Of a DNA stretch of 64,000 nucleotides, positions 1 to 11,655 are shown piece after piece. Each line of letters starts with the position of its first letter. Positions within the stretch are counted from its first letter, which is position 1. The notes beneath the pieces were generated by a model. It saw only the letters and a program-made list of their open reading frames with translations. It ran no database searches and was not told the DNA's origin. This DNA is from Lytechinus pictus (Eukaryota; Echinodermata; Echinoidea; Temnopleuroida; Toxopneustidae): assembly GCF_037042905.1 (NCBI RefSeq), contig NC_087253.1, positions 12,505,001-12,569,000 on the forward strand, written 5' to 3'. The position numbers and the translations under genes are program-made.

Positions 1-929
1 GGAAAATGCACCCCCCCTTTTTTTGGAAAATACTGGATCCGCCCCTGCCTCAGGATATAAACAAACCAACGAATAATATTACACAAACCTAATTACATTA
101 CATACATTTTCTAATTTATGTGTAATAGAAGTAAAGCATGACCGGAAATATGAATAATCAAAATAAAGCAGAAAACGCTTTAATTACTACTTTACTCTTT
201 ACTATACACTGTATAATGCATTTTCACCTTAAGATGCGTATAGAAACAGCGGAATTCAAATTCGGGAGGAATATATGGAAATTGTTTAGTATACAGTATT
301 ATATTCAGATTTCAGATTCAGATATTTTTATTGTCATAAAATATATATTCATAAAATTGTCAATTTGATCGCACAAAATAATCAGTTTCAGAATGTCATA
401 TGATTCACATAACGATTAAACGATACATGTACGTAAACAATATACAAATCAACACAAAAGCAATAAGAGAAATTGAGATAAAGGCAGGAGGGAGGGGGGG
501 GTAATATCATTTTAAGTATGGCTATTAAATGTAGGGATTGAAGGAGGAACAAAAGTATTTACGAAGCGTAAAGTTCTGCCGGGAAGTGACCTCAGACGTT
601 TGCTTGACCTCATCAAATTATAATATGTATGGAGTGCATGGTTCTCATTGATCTCTTTATATAAACATATAATATGTACATATACATCTATATAAATATA
701 CATATATACCCGAACATAGTAATTCGTTAGCTATTCATGATTACACCTCAAGCAGTGTCAAGGGGCGTCCGTGTATCTGATAGCAGAGTGACGAGGCTTC
801 ACAAAGATACATTCATGTTACCCGCAGTCCCGCATACAAAAAAAAACGGCTTTTCAGACAAACTCAACCCGCTGCAAGAACCTTAGCATTCCGTTGCCCA
901 TTGTTTGATAGATTTGTTCCGACCAGGAG
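1..929. repeat. Segmental duplication A, copy 1 (cut by window edge)
   Basis: This stretch recurs almost base for base at 2822-3753 in the same orientation. Both copies run from a GGAAAATGC plus poly-C start, through the same AT-rich body, to a shared end at GTTCCGACCAG. The differences are small indels, mostly in homopolymers, plus one divergent patch near 340-365. No coding potential is convincing; the small reverse ORF at 512-703 recurs only because the DNA is duplicated. It may be part of a larger unrecognised transposon. Confidence 0.85.
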
Positions 930-1662
930 TTTAAGGATCACTGGTCAGATTAAAAAGATGAATGGGATTCGGTCGAGCGGTTGCAGGTACCCATATTTTA
1001 TTAAGTATTATAACCTGAAGTAAATGAATTAAAAATAAAATTAGTTATTTCCAGTTTTGTTTCCATATATTCATACATACACATACACCCACATACTCAC
1101 ATATATATATATATATTTGTATATATACAGTAGTACTCAAAAGTTACTGAACCTCACCAGAAAATGAAGATATTTAAAGCGTTCCAAGTTCTAGGTACAT
1201 GTTTAGATCATCAGTTGTGAAGTCGCGTTATAAAATATTATATACGTTCAATAAGGTTTCTTTCTTTGGGCTCGCTGAACATCTTCTGTGTTGAATTCCT
1301 CCGTTCACCGGAGAACTGCAAGACTTTAGTATACAGCATGGGAAAATAATGTGATATAAGAGTTAAGGTGCATGAACTTGCAGTGCAAGCTCAGATACCC
1401 CCCCCCCATCCATAGACAGTCCTTACATAATTATGAAATCATTATTACACAGTTCTGATTTTTTTCTAGGGGGTTGTATATAAATATATATATATACTCT
1501 GTAACGAAATAAGTTTCACGAAATTTACAGACATTTCCTTCATGTTTGTGAACTCTTCATTCAATCATTTGACCGGAGGATTCGCTGAGCCGTTGGATAT
1601 AATTTAGACTGAATCATTGTTAATGAAGCGACCCGAACTCTCGATCACGTTGGACTGTCTTG

Positions 1663-2815
1663 CATGGATGTTTCAGAATGGAGGCTTAAGCCTCTTTACT
1701 CAGTTCCAAAATCTGTTTTATCTTTAATTTCGGATCGCTTCATTGACGCTGGTGCATCAGCGTTAAACTAGTTTTCACTGGGTCACAACTCAAATCCTTA
1801 TCCAGTCCATTTTGGAAGCTGTGGACTATGGGCGAGACTATTCCAATGTTTCCTTATTGTTGTTAAACGATTTCTTACTGTAGAGTGGCCAGAGCGGTAA
1901 AGGGCGTGGTTCTAAAAACTTACAGAGACATGAGACAACCTCACTCAATGATTGCCTGTGATGAACTGCCCTGGGCTGAATAACTTTAAACCTCAGGGGT
2001 TTATTTGGCATAAAATATTAACATGCATGATTTATATATAACAAAGGTAAATAATGAATATTCAAATATCAAAGATAGCAAATAAAAGAAATACATGAAT
2101 ATACATGTCAAATGAATAGCTGCTAATGAATATTAATGAACCTAAGTCAGAGGGAGAGAACCAATCAGAGAATAAGAACTTAGCAAGAGTCAAGTATGAG
2201 TGAACATGAGCATGAACAAAAGAAAGGGATGGAAGAGTGAATCTGGCATGTTGAAAGGAATGTAAAGAAGGTGATGGAAGAAAAGATGGAATTTTGACGA
2301 CTAACAAGAGAAGAGAGGATGATCAAGAATAATGAAGAACACATATATAAAACCCTGTTCACACTACAGCTCTACATTACGTTTCTCAGTGACTGATCTT
2401 GGGATCTACAATCTGCTATCTTGACCACTGGTAGTAATAGGCCCATGCACCTTACCTGACCAGGATCTGGCACTAGCATATATACCTTAATTCTGGCGAT
2501 GAGTTAACTCTGGGTACGCAAGAGATTAAAACATCTGCAATGTGAAATCTTCATATTATTCTCAGACTGCAATAGTAGAACAGAATGATTATTCGGGCAA
2601 AGATCAGGATATGTAACGTGAGATTTATCATGTAGAGATCGAGTTTCTTAAGCTTGTCTTCGCATTGGATTCCTACACATGCTACTGCCTACTCAGCTGG
2701 GCCACAGTACATATATTAGAGCCGACATTCCTTAAAGTAACCATTCCAAACAGGTAAGAATCGTTTTGTTTTCTTTAGATTTTTTGCGCCTACTATGCTG
2801 CATCAATTCAAATTT
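1663..2815. repeat. Segmental duplication B/C, filled copy
   Basis: Positions 1663-1878 and 2377-2815 match 6166-6373 and 6374-6812 as one contiguous block. In this copy the block is split by the 498-bp insertion at 1879-2376. The repeat has no convincing ORF. Most differences between the copies are substitutions, plus a few-base indel near 2590. Confidence 0.85.
1879..2376. mobile_element. 498-bp MITE-like insertion with TTAC target duplication
   Basis: The insert starts TGTAGAG and ends CTCTACA, which are perfect 7-bp inverted ends. It is flanked by TTAC on both sides (1875-1878 and 2377-2380). The paralogous copy at about 6370 carries a single TTAC and no insert, so it serves as an empty site. 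There is no transposase; the two reverse-strand ORFs inside are short and low-complexity. Superfamily is not assigned. Confidence 0.8.
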
Positions 2816-2821
2816 TCATCG

Positions 2822-3753
2822 GGAAAATGCCCCCCCCCCCCCTCTTTTGGAAAATACTGGATCCGCCCCTGCCTCAGGATATAAACAAACCAACGAATAA
2901 TATTACACAAACCTAATTACATTACATACATTTTCTAATTTATGTGTAATAGAAGTAAAGCATGACCGGAAATATGAATAATCAAAATAAAGCAGAAAAC
3001 GCTTTAATTACTACTTTACTCTTGACTATACACTGTATAATGCATTTTCACCTTAAGATGCGTATAGAAACAGGGGAATTCAAATTCGGGAGGAATATAT
3101 AGAAATTGTTTAGTATACAGTATTATATTCAGATTTCAGATTCAGATATTTTTATTGTCATAATAATGCAATATCATGCAAAAATGGAAATTCAATTTGA
3201 TCGCACAAAATAATCATTTTCAGAATGTCAAATGATTCACATAACGATTAAACGATACATGTACGTAAACAATATACAAATCAACAAAAAAGCAATAAGA
3301 GAAATTGAGATAAAGGCAGGAGGGAGAGGGGGGGGGGGGTAATATCATTTTAAGTATGGATATTAAATGTAGGGATTGAAGGAGGAACAAAAGTATTTAC
3401 GAAGCGTAAAGTTCTGCTCGGAAGTGATCTCAGACGTTTGCTTGACCTCATCAAATTATAATATGTATGGAGGGCATGGTTCTCATTGATCTCTTTATAT
3501 AAACATATAATATATACATATACATCTATATAAATATACATATATACCCGAACATAGTAATTCGTTAGCTATTCATGATTACACCTCAAGGGGTGTCCGT
3601 GTATCTGATAGCAGAGTGACGAGGCTTCACAAAGATACATTCATGTTACCCGCAGTCCCGCATACCAAAAACCGGCTTTTCAGACAAACTCAACCCGCTG
3701 CAAGAACCTTAGCATTCCGTTGCCCATTGTTTGATAGATTTGTTCCGACCAGG
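2822..3753. repeat. Segmental duplication A, copy 2
   Basis: This is the full partner of the copy at the window start, in direct orientation, about 2.8 kb downstream. It ends at GTTCCGACCAG, after which the sequence changes to an unrelated palindromic repeat. High identity suggests a fairly recent duplication. Confidence 0.85.
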
Positions 3754-3754
3754 G

Positions 3755-4060
3755 CCCGTATTCCATAAACGAGATAAGCATGCTTAAGTAAAAAATCTAA
3801 GCATTTTGTCTTATTTTCTGTCTAAGATAAAATTCTTAGCCAAAACGCGTATTCCATAAAGAATTGGCTAAGAATTTTGTCTTAGAATTTGGCTAAGAGG
3901 TTTTGCGCAACTAAGACAGATATAGGATGAATGGCTAAGTAACTTTTCTTAAAACTGCAGATTCTGTATTTCATAAATACAACATGGCTAAGAATTTAGC
4001 CCTAACTTTAAGACAGTTGTGAGCTGTCTTAATTGTTGTAGTTTCAAGGCAATTTCAGCC
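3755..4060. repeat. Repeat rich in CTTAGCCA-type words
   Basis: The segment opens with GGGCCCGTATTCCATAAA and later repeats CGTATTCCATAAA. It then carries many inverted and direct copies of TTGGCTAAGAATT-like words. The internal symmetry suggests a degenerate palindromic MITE, but the right terminus is unclear. Confidence 0.4.
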
Positions 4061-4189
4061 AACAAAATTTTAGAATTTATACCTATATTGCATTTCGAGC
4101 TCCTACCTCATTTTTTAAACCGATTTTCATGAAATTTGGAACACACATTGGTCTTAAGGTAAGGAGGTGGAAGATTTTTTTTTTTCTTT

Positions 4190-4720
4190 CTTTTTCAGAA
4201 ATTCTGTTGCCATGGTAACGGTATATTATGGCAAAAATTATGTATAAATCTTGCTGTTCCAACTATTTCTCTAGTTTTTAACCAATTTTTATGAAATGTG
4301 GCACAAACATTAGTCTTGATGTGAAGATGTGCAAAACATATTTTATGCCTATATAAAAAATTGTGTTGCCATGGTAACAAATAAAATACCAAAAATAAAT
4401 GAATATCTTGTGATTGAATTACTTTATCAGTTTTCAACTGGTCTATTCTCCTAAAAAATTGGCATACACATTAGTCTTGAGTTGAAGATGTCTAAGACAT
4501 ATTTTTGCCTGTATCAAAAATCGTGTTGCCATGGTAACAACATATTATTTAACAAAAATAAGGTGAAAATCTTGTAGTTTAAATTCCTTCATCTCTTTTC
4601 AACCAATGCTCATGAAATGTGGCACACACATCAGTCTTGAGTTGAAAATGTGCAAGAATATTTTTGTTTGTATCAGAAATCATGTTGCCAAGGTAACAAC
4701 ATATCATACGCCAAAATAAG
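4190..4720. repeat. 159-bp tandem repeat marked by GTTGCCATGGTAAC
   Basis: The palindrome-like word GTTGCCATGGTAAC occurs at 4206, 4365 and 4524, and as GTTGCCAAGGTAAC at 4684, a spacing of 159, 159 and 160 bases. Between them the text repeats imperfectly: a CTTGTAGTT-like word, then TTCATGAAATGTGGCACACACAT, then a TAGTCTTGA word. Small ORFs here are by-products of the repeat. Confidence 0.85.
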
Positions 4721-4805
4721 ATTAAGACAATGGTCAATGCTAACTTTTGTTTGGCTACATAGAAAACTACATGTAGCTGTGGGCTTAGTTCTAGTTTTTA
4801 ATTTT

Positions 4806-5515
4806 AGGGGGGGGGGGGGGCTAGACCTCTAGATCTCCAACTACAGCCCCTAGCTTTAGATGTAAGCCTAGATCAAGATCCTTCAGTCCTAGAAATAATC
4901 CAATGCTATATCCCTAGCTTACTTCCTTTTTCAGGCCTAATGTTAGATGAATAGATCTAGACTAGCCTACATTTACTATTTTTTAGAACTAGAATCTATA
5001 TTTTGATAGAGTCTACAAGTCTCTTACTCTAGATCTCGACCTATTACTTAGATTGATATAGTTCTACTTCTAGATCTAGATAGGGTCTAACTTTTAGATT
5101 AGTCATTTAGTCTAGATCTAGGCCTACGTTAGAGATTCTAGATCAAACAGTAGATCAGCCAACGTTAGGGCTACCGGCTAGGCTAGAAATAGAATCTGGA
5201 ATGAATAGAAGAAAGCATAGCCATACAAGGCTAGGCCGCCTAGATCTTAACTAAATTTTTATATAAATCTAGGCCCCAGTCTAGACTGAGCTGTTGGTCT
5301 AGGTTTTACTTTAGGCCTGTTTTCTAGAAAACTAGATCTAAACAAACTCCCCAAAATGTATAAAATAAAAACTCCTCTAAACAAACAGATGGACCTAAAA
5401 AAGAAGTAGATCTAACTTAGTTAGATCTAACTTTTTACATAGATGTCTAGGTCAGGATTAGATCTAAGTTTAGGCGTAGTTGGCAAGCAATGCATAGCGA
5501 TAGGTCTAGCACTGT
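4806..5515. other. CTAG-dense AT-rich tract
   Basis: About 700 bases contain roughly 26 occurrences of the tetranucleotide CTAG, often within TCTAGA or CTAGATCTAG. Chance would give only a few in AT-rich DNA of this length. A poly-G run sits at the left edge. There is no ORF, no fixed tandem period and no inverted ends. It may be a highly diverged satellite of a CTAGAT-like unit. Confidence 0.7.
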
Positions 5516-5589
5516 AGACAGGAATAACCGTCGTTTCTGGGGATTTATTTAAAAGTTTCTGACATTTACTGTCATGTCACATTGAGATT

Positions 5590-6075
5590 ATGAATGGTGT
5601 TTTTGTGAATAATTATTTTTAGTAGTTTTCAAAGTCAGCACTGCTGCTATATTGAATCGCGTGATGCAGGTGAGACCACCAGAGGCATTCCACTTGTTTT
5701 TTTTTTTATTCCTTTCCCTATCTTGGTCAATATGTCACTTTTTATCCATGGTGTTTCTTTATGTCGCACCCTTTTTTTCTAAGAGGTGCGCGCTTATCAA
5801 TACTGAACAGAATTTGCTGAACCATATTTCATATATTAGCGTCTGTGTCTGAAAGAACATCTTGCCAACACATATCGCTCAAAAAGCTCTTAAAAGCACT
5901 TTTATTTATTTTCCTTTAGATTTCCTTGAATAAACATATTTATGACACACAGGTGGAGATTTATGCTTTTTAATGAGCAGATCACCATACATGATTGCTT
6001 ATTACATGTAAATGATCCAAATATTGCCAAAAGTTGTATTCGCTGACCGTTAAAACGTAAACATATGCAATGAAT
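5590..6075. repeat. Segmental duplication D, copy 1
   Basis: This block recurs at 10671-11157 with high identity and in the same orientation. It includes a 60-odd-codon ORF that begins MNRVMQVRPPEAFH in both copies. I do not call a gene, because the ORF differs between copies by length changes in a poly-T run and nothing in it is recognisable. Confidence 0.85.
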
Positions 6076-6165
6076 GACTTCTATCCCTATGAGAAATCTC
6101 TCTGCCCAAACTGGGTGAATTTCGGGTGTTTCTTACTTTCATTGAAACTTATTTGTGCATGGATG

Positions 6166-6812
6166 CTTCAGAATGGCGGCTTAAGCCTCTTTACTCAGTT
6201 CCAAAATCTGTTTTCTCTTTAATTTCGGATCGCTTCATTGACGCTGGTGCATCAGCGTTAAACTAGTTTTCACTGGGTCACAACTCAAATCCTTATCCAG
6301 TCCATTTTGGAAGCAGTGGACTATGGGCGAGACTATTCCAATGTTTTCTTATTGCTGTTAAACGATTTCTTACGTTTTTCAGTGACTGATCTTGGGATCT
6401 ACAATCTGCTATCTTGACCACTGGTAGTGGTAGGCCCATGCACCTTACCTGACCAGAATCTGGCACTAGCATATATACCTTAATTCTGGCGATGAGTTAA
6501 CTGTGGGTATGCAAGAGATTAAAACATCTGCAATGTGAAATCTTCATATAATTCTCAGACTGCAATAGTAGAACAGAATGATTGTACTTTATTCGGGCAA
6601 AGATCAGGATATGTAACGTGAGATTTATCATGTAGAGATCGAGTTTCTTAAGCTTGTCTTCGCATTGGATTCCTACACATGCTACTGCCTACTCAGCTGG
6701 GCCACAGTACATATAATAAAGCCGACATTCCTTAAAGTAACCATTCCAAACAGGTAAGAATCGTTTTGTTTTCTTTAGATATTTTGCGCCTACTATGCTG
6801 CATCAATTCATT
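6166..6812. repeat. Segmental duplication B/C, empty-site copy
   Basis: This is the contiguous partner of 1663-2815. The B and C parts join directly at TTAC (6370-6373), where the other copy carries the 498-bp insert. It ends near CTGCATCAATTCA, after which the two copies diverge. Confidence 0.85.
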
Positions 6813-7324
6813 TTGCTTTATGTAGTCCTAGAAACAATGTCATCAGGAGCGGCATGCAGGTTTTTGCACCCGCGGGGGGGGGGGGGGGAGGGAGGCGATA
6901 TGATTTTAGTTTCCCTGTGTACTTTTCGAAAAATGGCGGCCCTTCTCTCCGGTAACATAGGTGCCTTAAAAGCATGTGGAATCATCTTATTTCATAATCA
7001 CATGAAAAAAGGCAATTGAAAACCACTTTTTAATGATATATTCATGAAAAGAATATCCATAAATATAATGTGACGAGCGCGAAGCGCGAACGATTTTATG
7101 TTTTCTTTACCTAACGAGCAAAAAGCATAGAATTTTAAGCACTTTGGGGTTTCAATTTCGTTTAAATTCTCATCAGAGTACGTAGGACCTACTACAATAA
7201 TGTGAGCGGGAGCTATATTTTATTCACTAGTCGTTTTATAATATTCTTCAGGAATATTATTGATAACCTCTTAAAAATGATGATATTCCGAAGGCATTCG
7301 ACTCATTCTCCTTATCAGCGGCGT

Positions 7325-7375
7325 GGCTAGGATTTATTTATCAGGGGGGGGGGGACACGGGGGGGGGGGGGGCTT
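7325..7375. repeat. Paired poly-G tracts
   Basis: Two long G runs separated by ACAC lie here, one of many (dG)n.(dC)n runs in the window. They may form G-quadruplexes and are prone to assembly length errors. Confidence 0.8.
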
Positions 7376-7494
7376 GAAATTTTGTATGGGGCACCAAGAC
7401 AAATTTCCTTTGGGGGTAGTATTAACATTATTTTCCGACTATCAAACTTGAATTTTTTTGCACTTTTTGTAAACATGAACAGAATTGTATTGTG

Positions 7495-7750
7495 TTTTAT
7501 TTATTTATTTATTTAATCACGGTTAAAAAGCCTGCTTTCGACTTTCAGCAAGGCCGTGAACAACTGAATTCAAATAATACAACAATGAAAATGAGTTTAC
7601 GAAAAATAATAACGAAAACATAATACAACAAAACGTGAAAATAATACAATTAGCAATAGCAAAATTGAAGTAAAGAAATGAAATAATATACAAAGTAATA
7701 TCAAATTCAAAATGAGGGTAAGTTCATTAATACAATACGTATCTACGGGT
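7495..7750 (-). mobile_element. Possible 3' end of a LINE, reverse orientation
   Basis: Read on the minus strand, an AT-rich segment ends in a short TAAATAAATAAATAAA tail, as the simple-repeat tails of CR1/L2-like LINEs do. No reverse transcriptase sequence remains. The call rests on the tail alone. Confidence 0.3.
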
Positions 7751-7911
7751 GGGGGGGGGGTAATTGGTTTTAGAAGGTGATATAAGACGTGCAAAACGGG
7801 GCTGGTTTTTTTTTTTTAGATAATCAGATTTAGGCTTTGGTAATCGAATTTGTTGGTCTATGTTTCTTAGAAGATATTCTCGTGAATTTAGTGTGATTCG
7901 AATACAAAGTA

Positions 7912-8153
7912 TACACTGCAAAAACTCCGGTGTTGATTTAACACCAGCCCGGAATCTATATGTCCACACCAGAAAAGTATTGAAACAACACCAGTTTGGA
8001 TCAAACCGATGCTGTTTTGATACTAATTGGTGTTGTATAAACACCTTTCTGGTGTTAGACCAAAACGAAACTGTTGTTGTTTAACACTTCTCTGGTGTGG
8101 ACATATATAAATTCCGGGCTGGTGTTAAATCAACACCGGAGTTATTTGCAGTA
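7912..8153. mobile_element. Palindromic MITE, ACACCAG family, copy 1
   Basis: The 242-bp unit is close to a perfect palindrome. It starts TACACTGCAAAAACTCCGGTG and ends with the matching inverse, and copies of AACACCAG and CTGGTGTT face each other throughout. Diverged copies lie at 42835-43085 and 43793-44046. It has no coding sequence. Confidence 0.85.
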
Positions 8154-8710
8154 GATTATTGACAGATTAAAAAAAAAATTGACTGATTATCCCATCTTTT
8201 AATTGTTGAGTTGACAGTGGCTGTACTAATTCGACTGTTTACTTCTATTACAGATTTCAGTGCCCTGTTTTGTAGAATTTGGAGACGATTAAGTGGATGG
8301 AATTTGATGATGGAATTTGATCCATGCCAGTGGCATTATTACTTGCAATTTCATTGATGGTTTTTAACATCTCGACTTGAAATCGGCTTAAAACTAAAAG
8401 TGGTCGATACTTTGTTTAAGTATGGATCCATGTTGTCGTCAAAGGTAAACCTTTATTTGCGTTTAGCTGCCAGGTCAACAAAGTGATCATTTAAGCGTGT
8501 GCCAATTTCCTTAAATTAACTTCGTTTGATTTTTATAAGGAAGCGTACATCGTAAAGATTTCTGCATAGCAGAACAATTAACTTTGTTGTTCAAGATGAT
8601 CTCTTAAATATAATGCTTTTTTGCATTTCGTATCATATCGTTAACAGTATTTCTAAGTTTTCTGTATGATATCCAGTCTGTCAGATTTCGAAAATTTAGC
8701 ACGGTTTTTG

Positions 8711-8763
8711 TCTCACCTGCATAGCAGAGTGAGACTATAGGCGCCGCTTTTCCGACGGCGGCG
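8711..8763. repeat. Left part of an interrupted host repeat
   Basis: CTCACCTGCATAGCAGAGTG and the following GGCGCCGC/GACGGCGGCG stretch appear to be the 5' part of a repeat that resumes at 9977 with CGGCGGCG. The 1.2-kb element at 8764-9976 separates them. Confidence 0.55.
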
Positions 8764-9976
8764 CACAATGGGCCGGGGCGAAACAAAAGTGCGCCAAAAG
8801 TCATTTTGGGCAATTTCAGATTTTTGATTTTTGTCATGCCCAGCTGAAAGACAACACTTTGAAGAATACTTCAGCAAAATATTTCATTCGGGAATTTGCA
8901 TAAAGAATGTTAATTTCATACCTCAAAACGTAAAATGTGACATTTTGCGAAATGCCGCGTATATGACAACTTAGTTGAAAAACAAGCCATTTCACATGAG
9001 GTTTTTCGTGTAGGAATCTGAAATGGCACCCACATAATCCTGATATATTCTTTTTTAAGTGAAAGGGTTCAAAGTAGATACAAGACACATTTCAGGATGT
9101 TTATAGGATAATAATTCCTCGAAATATGCTGGTAATCCATTTTATTCGATTTTTACATTAGAAACGTTTCGATTTCCGTGGATTTCCGTTTAAATTCGAT
9201 CATCATCATTTTGCCAGATGTCTAAGCTTTAAGTCGATACCAAATTTAGCTGCCCGTTTTTATGTTAGAGCCGATTTTACTTGACACAACACCCCCAAAA
9301 CCTGTTAAAAACGGTCATTTTTATACCGCGCAGTCATCGCAGCGCAGCGTCTGGGGTGTACATTGCCGTTCATTTTTGCACGGCGAGGACGATTCTCCTT
9401 CAATTCCATGAAAATGACATGAATTCCGGGCATAATGCAAACAAAATAAAGGTTGATAACGCATATAAGGGCTACCCACCCCCTCTTCCAGAGATAAAAA
9501 TTACTTGTAGAATAATGTCAGCCAAAAGCCCTCCTCATAGTAAAACATTCGTGGTGTTATATACTCTGCGTTTTACCCAAGTCTACACCGCTTGATTAAG
9601 CATGGTTAATATTTTTCAGATTTTTAAGTATTTTTTTTTAGATCTAATGATCATTTTGATGCCATACAATTATTTTCAGGATCTCATACACACTTTTTAG
9701 GCATGTGAGAAGCATAAATCAACATTCACTTTGGTCAATCTTAAAGTAACACATAACACAAAGTTTATATACTGCACATTGTTTAGCGTAATTTGTCTTT
9801 TCACAGATAGGTTTTAAGTAGCCAATCAAAATTTGGTATCAAAGTGACGTCATATCGGCTTTAAATTATGTCCAGTCAATTCTACGCCCAAAATTACCCT
9901 TAATCAACATGTTAAAGTAAAAATACAATACGGAATATAATTTTGGCGCACTTTCAACTCATTCTGGCCCGCTGTG
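8764..9976. mobile_element. 1.2-kb nonautonomous DNA transposon inserted in a GGCGGCG repeat
   Basis: The left end reads CACAATGGGCC...AAGTGCGCCAAAA and the right end is its imperfect inverse, TTTTGGCGCACTT...GGCCCGCTGTG, about 35 bases each. CGGCGGCG flanks both sides (8756-8763, 9977-9984) and could be an 8-bp target duplication of the hAT kind, although the flanking sequence is itself repetitive. No transposase is seen; the ORFs at 8834-9088 and 9281-9595 are unrecognised. Confidence 0.65.
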
Positions 9977-10660
9977 CGGCGGCGGCGGCGGCGTCAACAC
10001 CAAATCTTAACCGAAGGTTAAGTTTTTGAAATGACAGCATAACTTTAAAAGTATATAGACCTAGTTCATGAAAATTTTCCATAAGGTTAATCAAGTATTA
10101 CTAAACATCCTGCCTGAGTTTCATGTCACATGACCAAGGTCAGAGGTCATTTAGGGTCAATGAACTTAGACCATGTGGGGGAATCAACATCAAAATCTTA
10201 ACCTAAGGTTAAGTTTTTGAAATGTCATCATAATCAAAAAAATATATGGACCTAGTTCATGAAACTTGAACATAAGGTTAATCAAGTATAACTAAGCATC
10301 CTGCATGAGTTTCACGTCACATGACCAAGGTCAAAGGTCATTTAGGGTCAATGAACTTTAGCCATAATGGGGGTATCTGTTGAATTACTATCATAACTTT
10401 GAATGTTCATGGATCTGACTCATAAAACTTAAACATAAGAGTATTCAAGTATCACTGAACATCCTGTGCGAGTTTCAGGTCACATGATTAAGGTTAAAGG
10501 TCATGTAAGGTCAATGAACTTTGGCCATTTTAGAGGTAATTATTAGATTGCTGTCATAACTTTCAAAGTTTAGTGTATAAAATGTGGATATAGGTGTAAT
10601 CAAGTATCACTGACAAGTTTTAGGTCACATGATCAAGGTCAAATATCAATGAACGTAGTA
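9977..10660. repeat. Tandem repeat with AAGGTCAAAGGTCAT motif
   Basis: Units of about 140-190 bp carry CACATGACCAAGGTCA, AGGTCATTTAGGGTCAATGA and CCTAAGGTTAAGTTTTTGAA. Marker words recur near 10,130, 10,321, 10,484 and 10,628. This looks like a dispersed repeat family of sea-urchin-like genomes. The GGCGGCGGCGG start joins the fragment at 8711-8763. Confidence 0.7.
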
Positions 10661-10670
10661 TTGTATCATA

Positions 10671-11157
10671 TGAATGGTGTTTTTGTGAATAATTATTTTT
10701 AGTAGTTTTCAAAGTCAGCACTGCTGCTATATTGAATCGCGTGATGCAGGTGAGACCACCAGAGGCATTCCACTTTTTTTTAATTTTTTTATTCCTTTCC
10801 CTATCTTGGTCAATATGTCACTTTTTATCCATGGTGTTTCTTTATGTCGCACCCTTTTTTTCTAAGAGGTGCGCGCTTATCAATACTAAACAGAATTTGC
10901 TGAACCATATTTCTTATATTAGCGTCTGTGTCTGAAAGAACATCTTGCCAACACATATCGCTCAAAAAGCTCTTAAAAGCACTTTTATTTATTTTCCTTT
11001 AGATTTCCTTGAATAAACATATTTATGACACACATGTGGAGATTTGTGCTTTTTAATGAGCAGATCACCATACATGATTGCTTATTACATGTAAATGATC
11101 CAAATATTGCCAAAAGTTGTATTCGCTGACCGTTAAAACGTAAACATATGCAATGAA
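10671..11157. repeat. Segmental duplication D, copy 2
   Basis: This is the partner of 5590-6075. The copies share everything from TGAATGGTGTTTTTGTG to AACATATGCAATGAAT and then diverge. Confidence 0.85.
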
Positions 11158-11499
11158 TACGGCTCTTATATCCAAAAATAAAGTCCAAACATTGTTCCAC
11201 ATCTTTAATTTTTCTTTACTTTTGATAAAATATTGTGTGATCTAAATACTGTCCATGAATGAATTCTTTGACCCTCAGAACATAGGTTTGAAGGTTGGAA
11301 ATATGTTTTAATTGATATTTTAGATCAGAAAATGCAGTCCTTTCTCTTTCCATTTCCTTTTGAGGCCTTTATCAATTTCAAGCTCTAAGCTTAAGATGGA
11401 GGTCTCCCACATTTCCAAATGTATTATGTCGATATATGTATATATATATTTTTTTCCTGCTATTTGTTTTAGTAATTGAAAAAAGAAATTTATCAGGTA

Positions 11500-11655
11500 T
11501 AAATATATTTCAATTAGATTGTTAGAATGTATATATGCATATGTTATTCATTATGTCATTTGCTTATTGTTATGTTATGCTAAGAAAAATTATTACACTT
11601 GTATATACTTTTGTTATTGGAGTGTGAAAATAAATAAATCAAATCAAATCAAAAT
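11500..11655 (+). mobile_element. Possible LINE 3' tail with AAATC repeats
   Basis: An AT-rich stretch ends TGTGAAAATAAATAAATC and then AAATC repeats, resembling the 3' tail of a CR1/L2-like LINE. Similar flanking text at 11,200-11,340 and 11,715-11,850 (TTTCTTTACTTTTGATA, TTGACCCTCAGAACATAG) shows that it was inserted into a locally duplicated sequence. Confidence 0.35.

Noticed and set aside
5652..5852. Duplicated ORF beginning MNRVMQVRPPEAFH (also 10,732-10,935)
   Set aside because: Conservation follows from the DNA duplication. Poly-T length changes and hydrophobic low complexity give no sign of protein-level selection.
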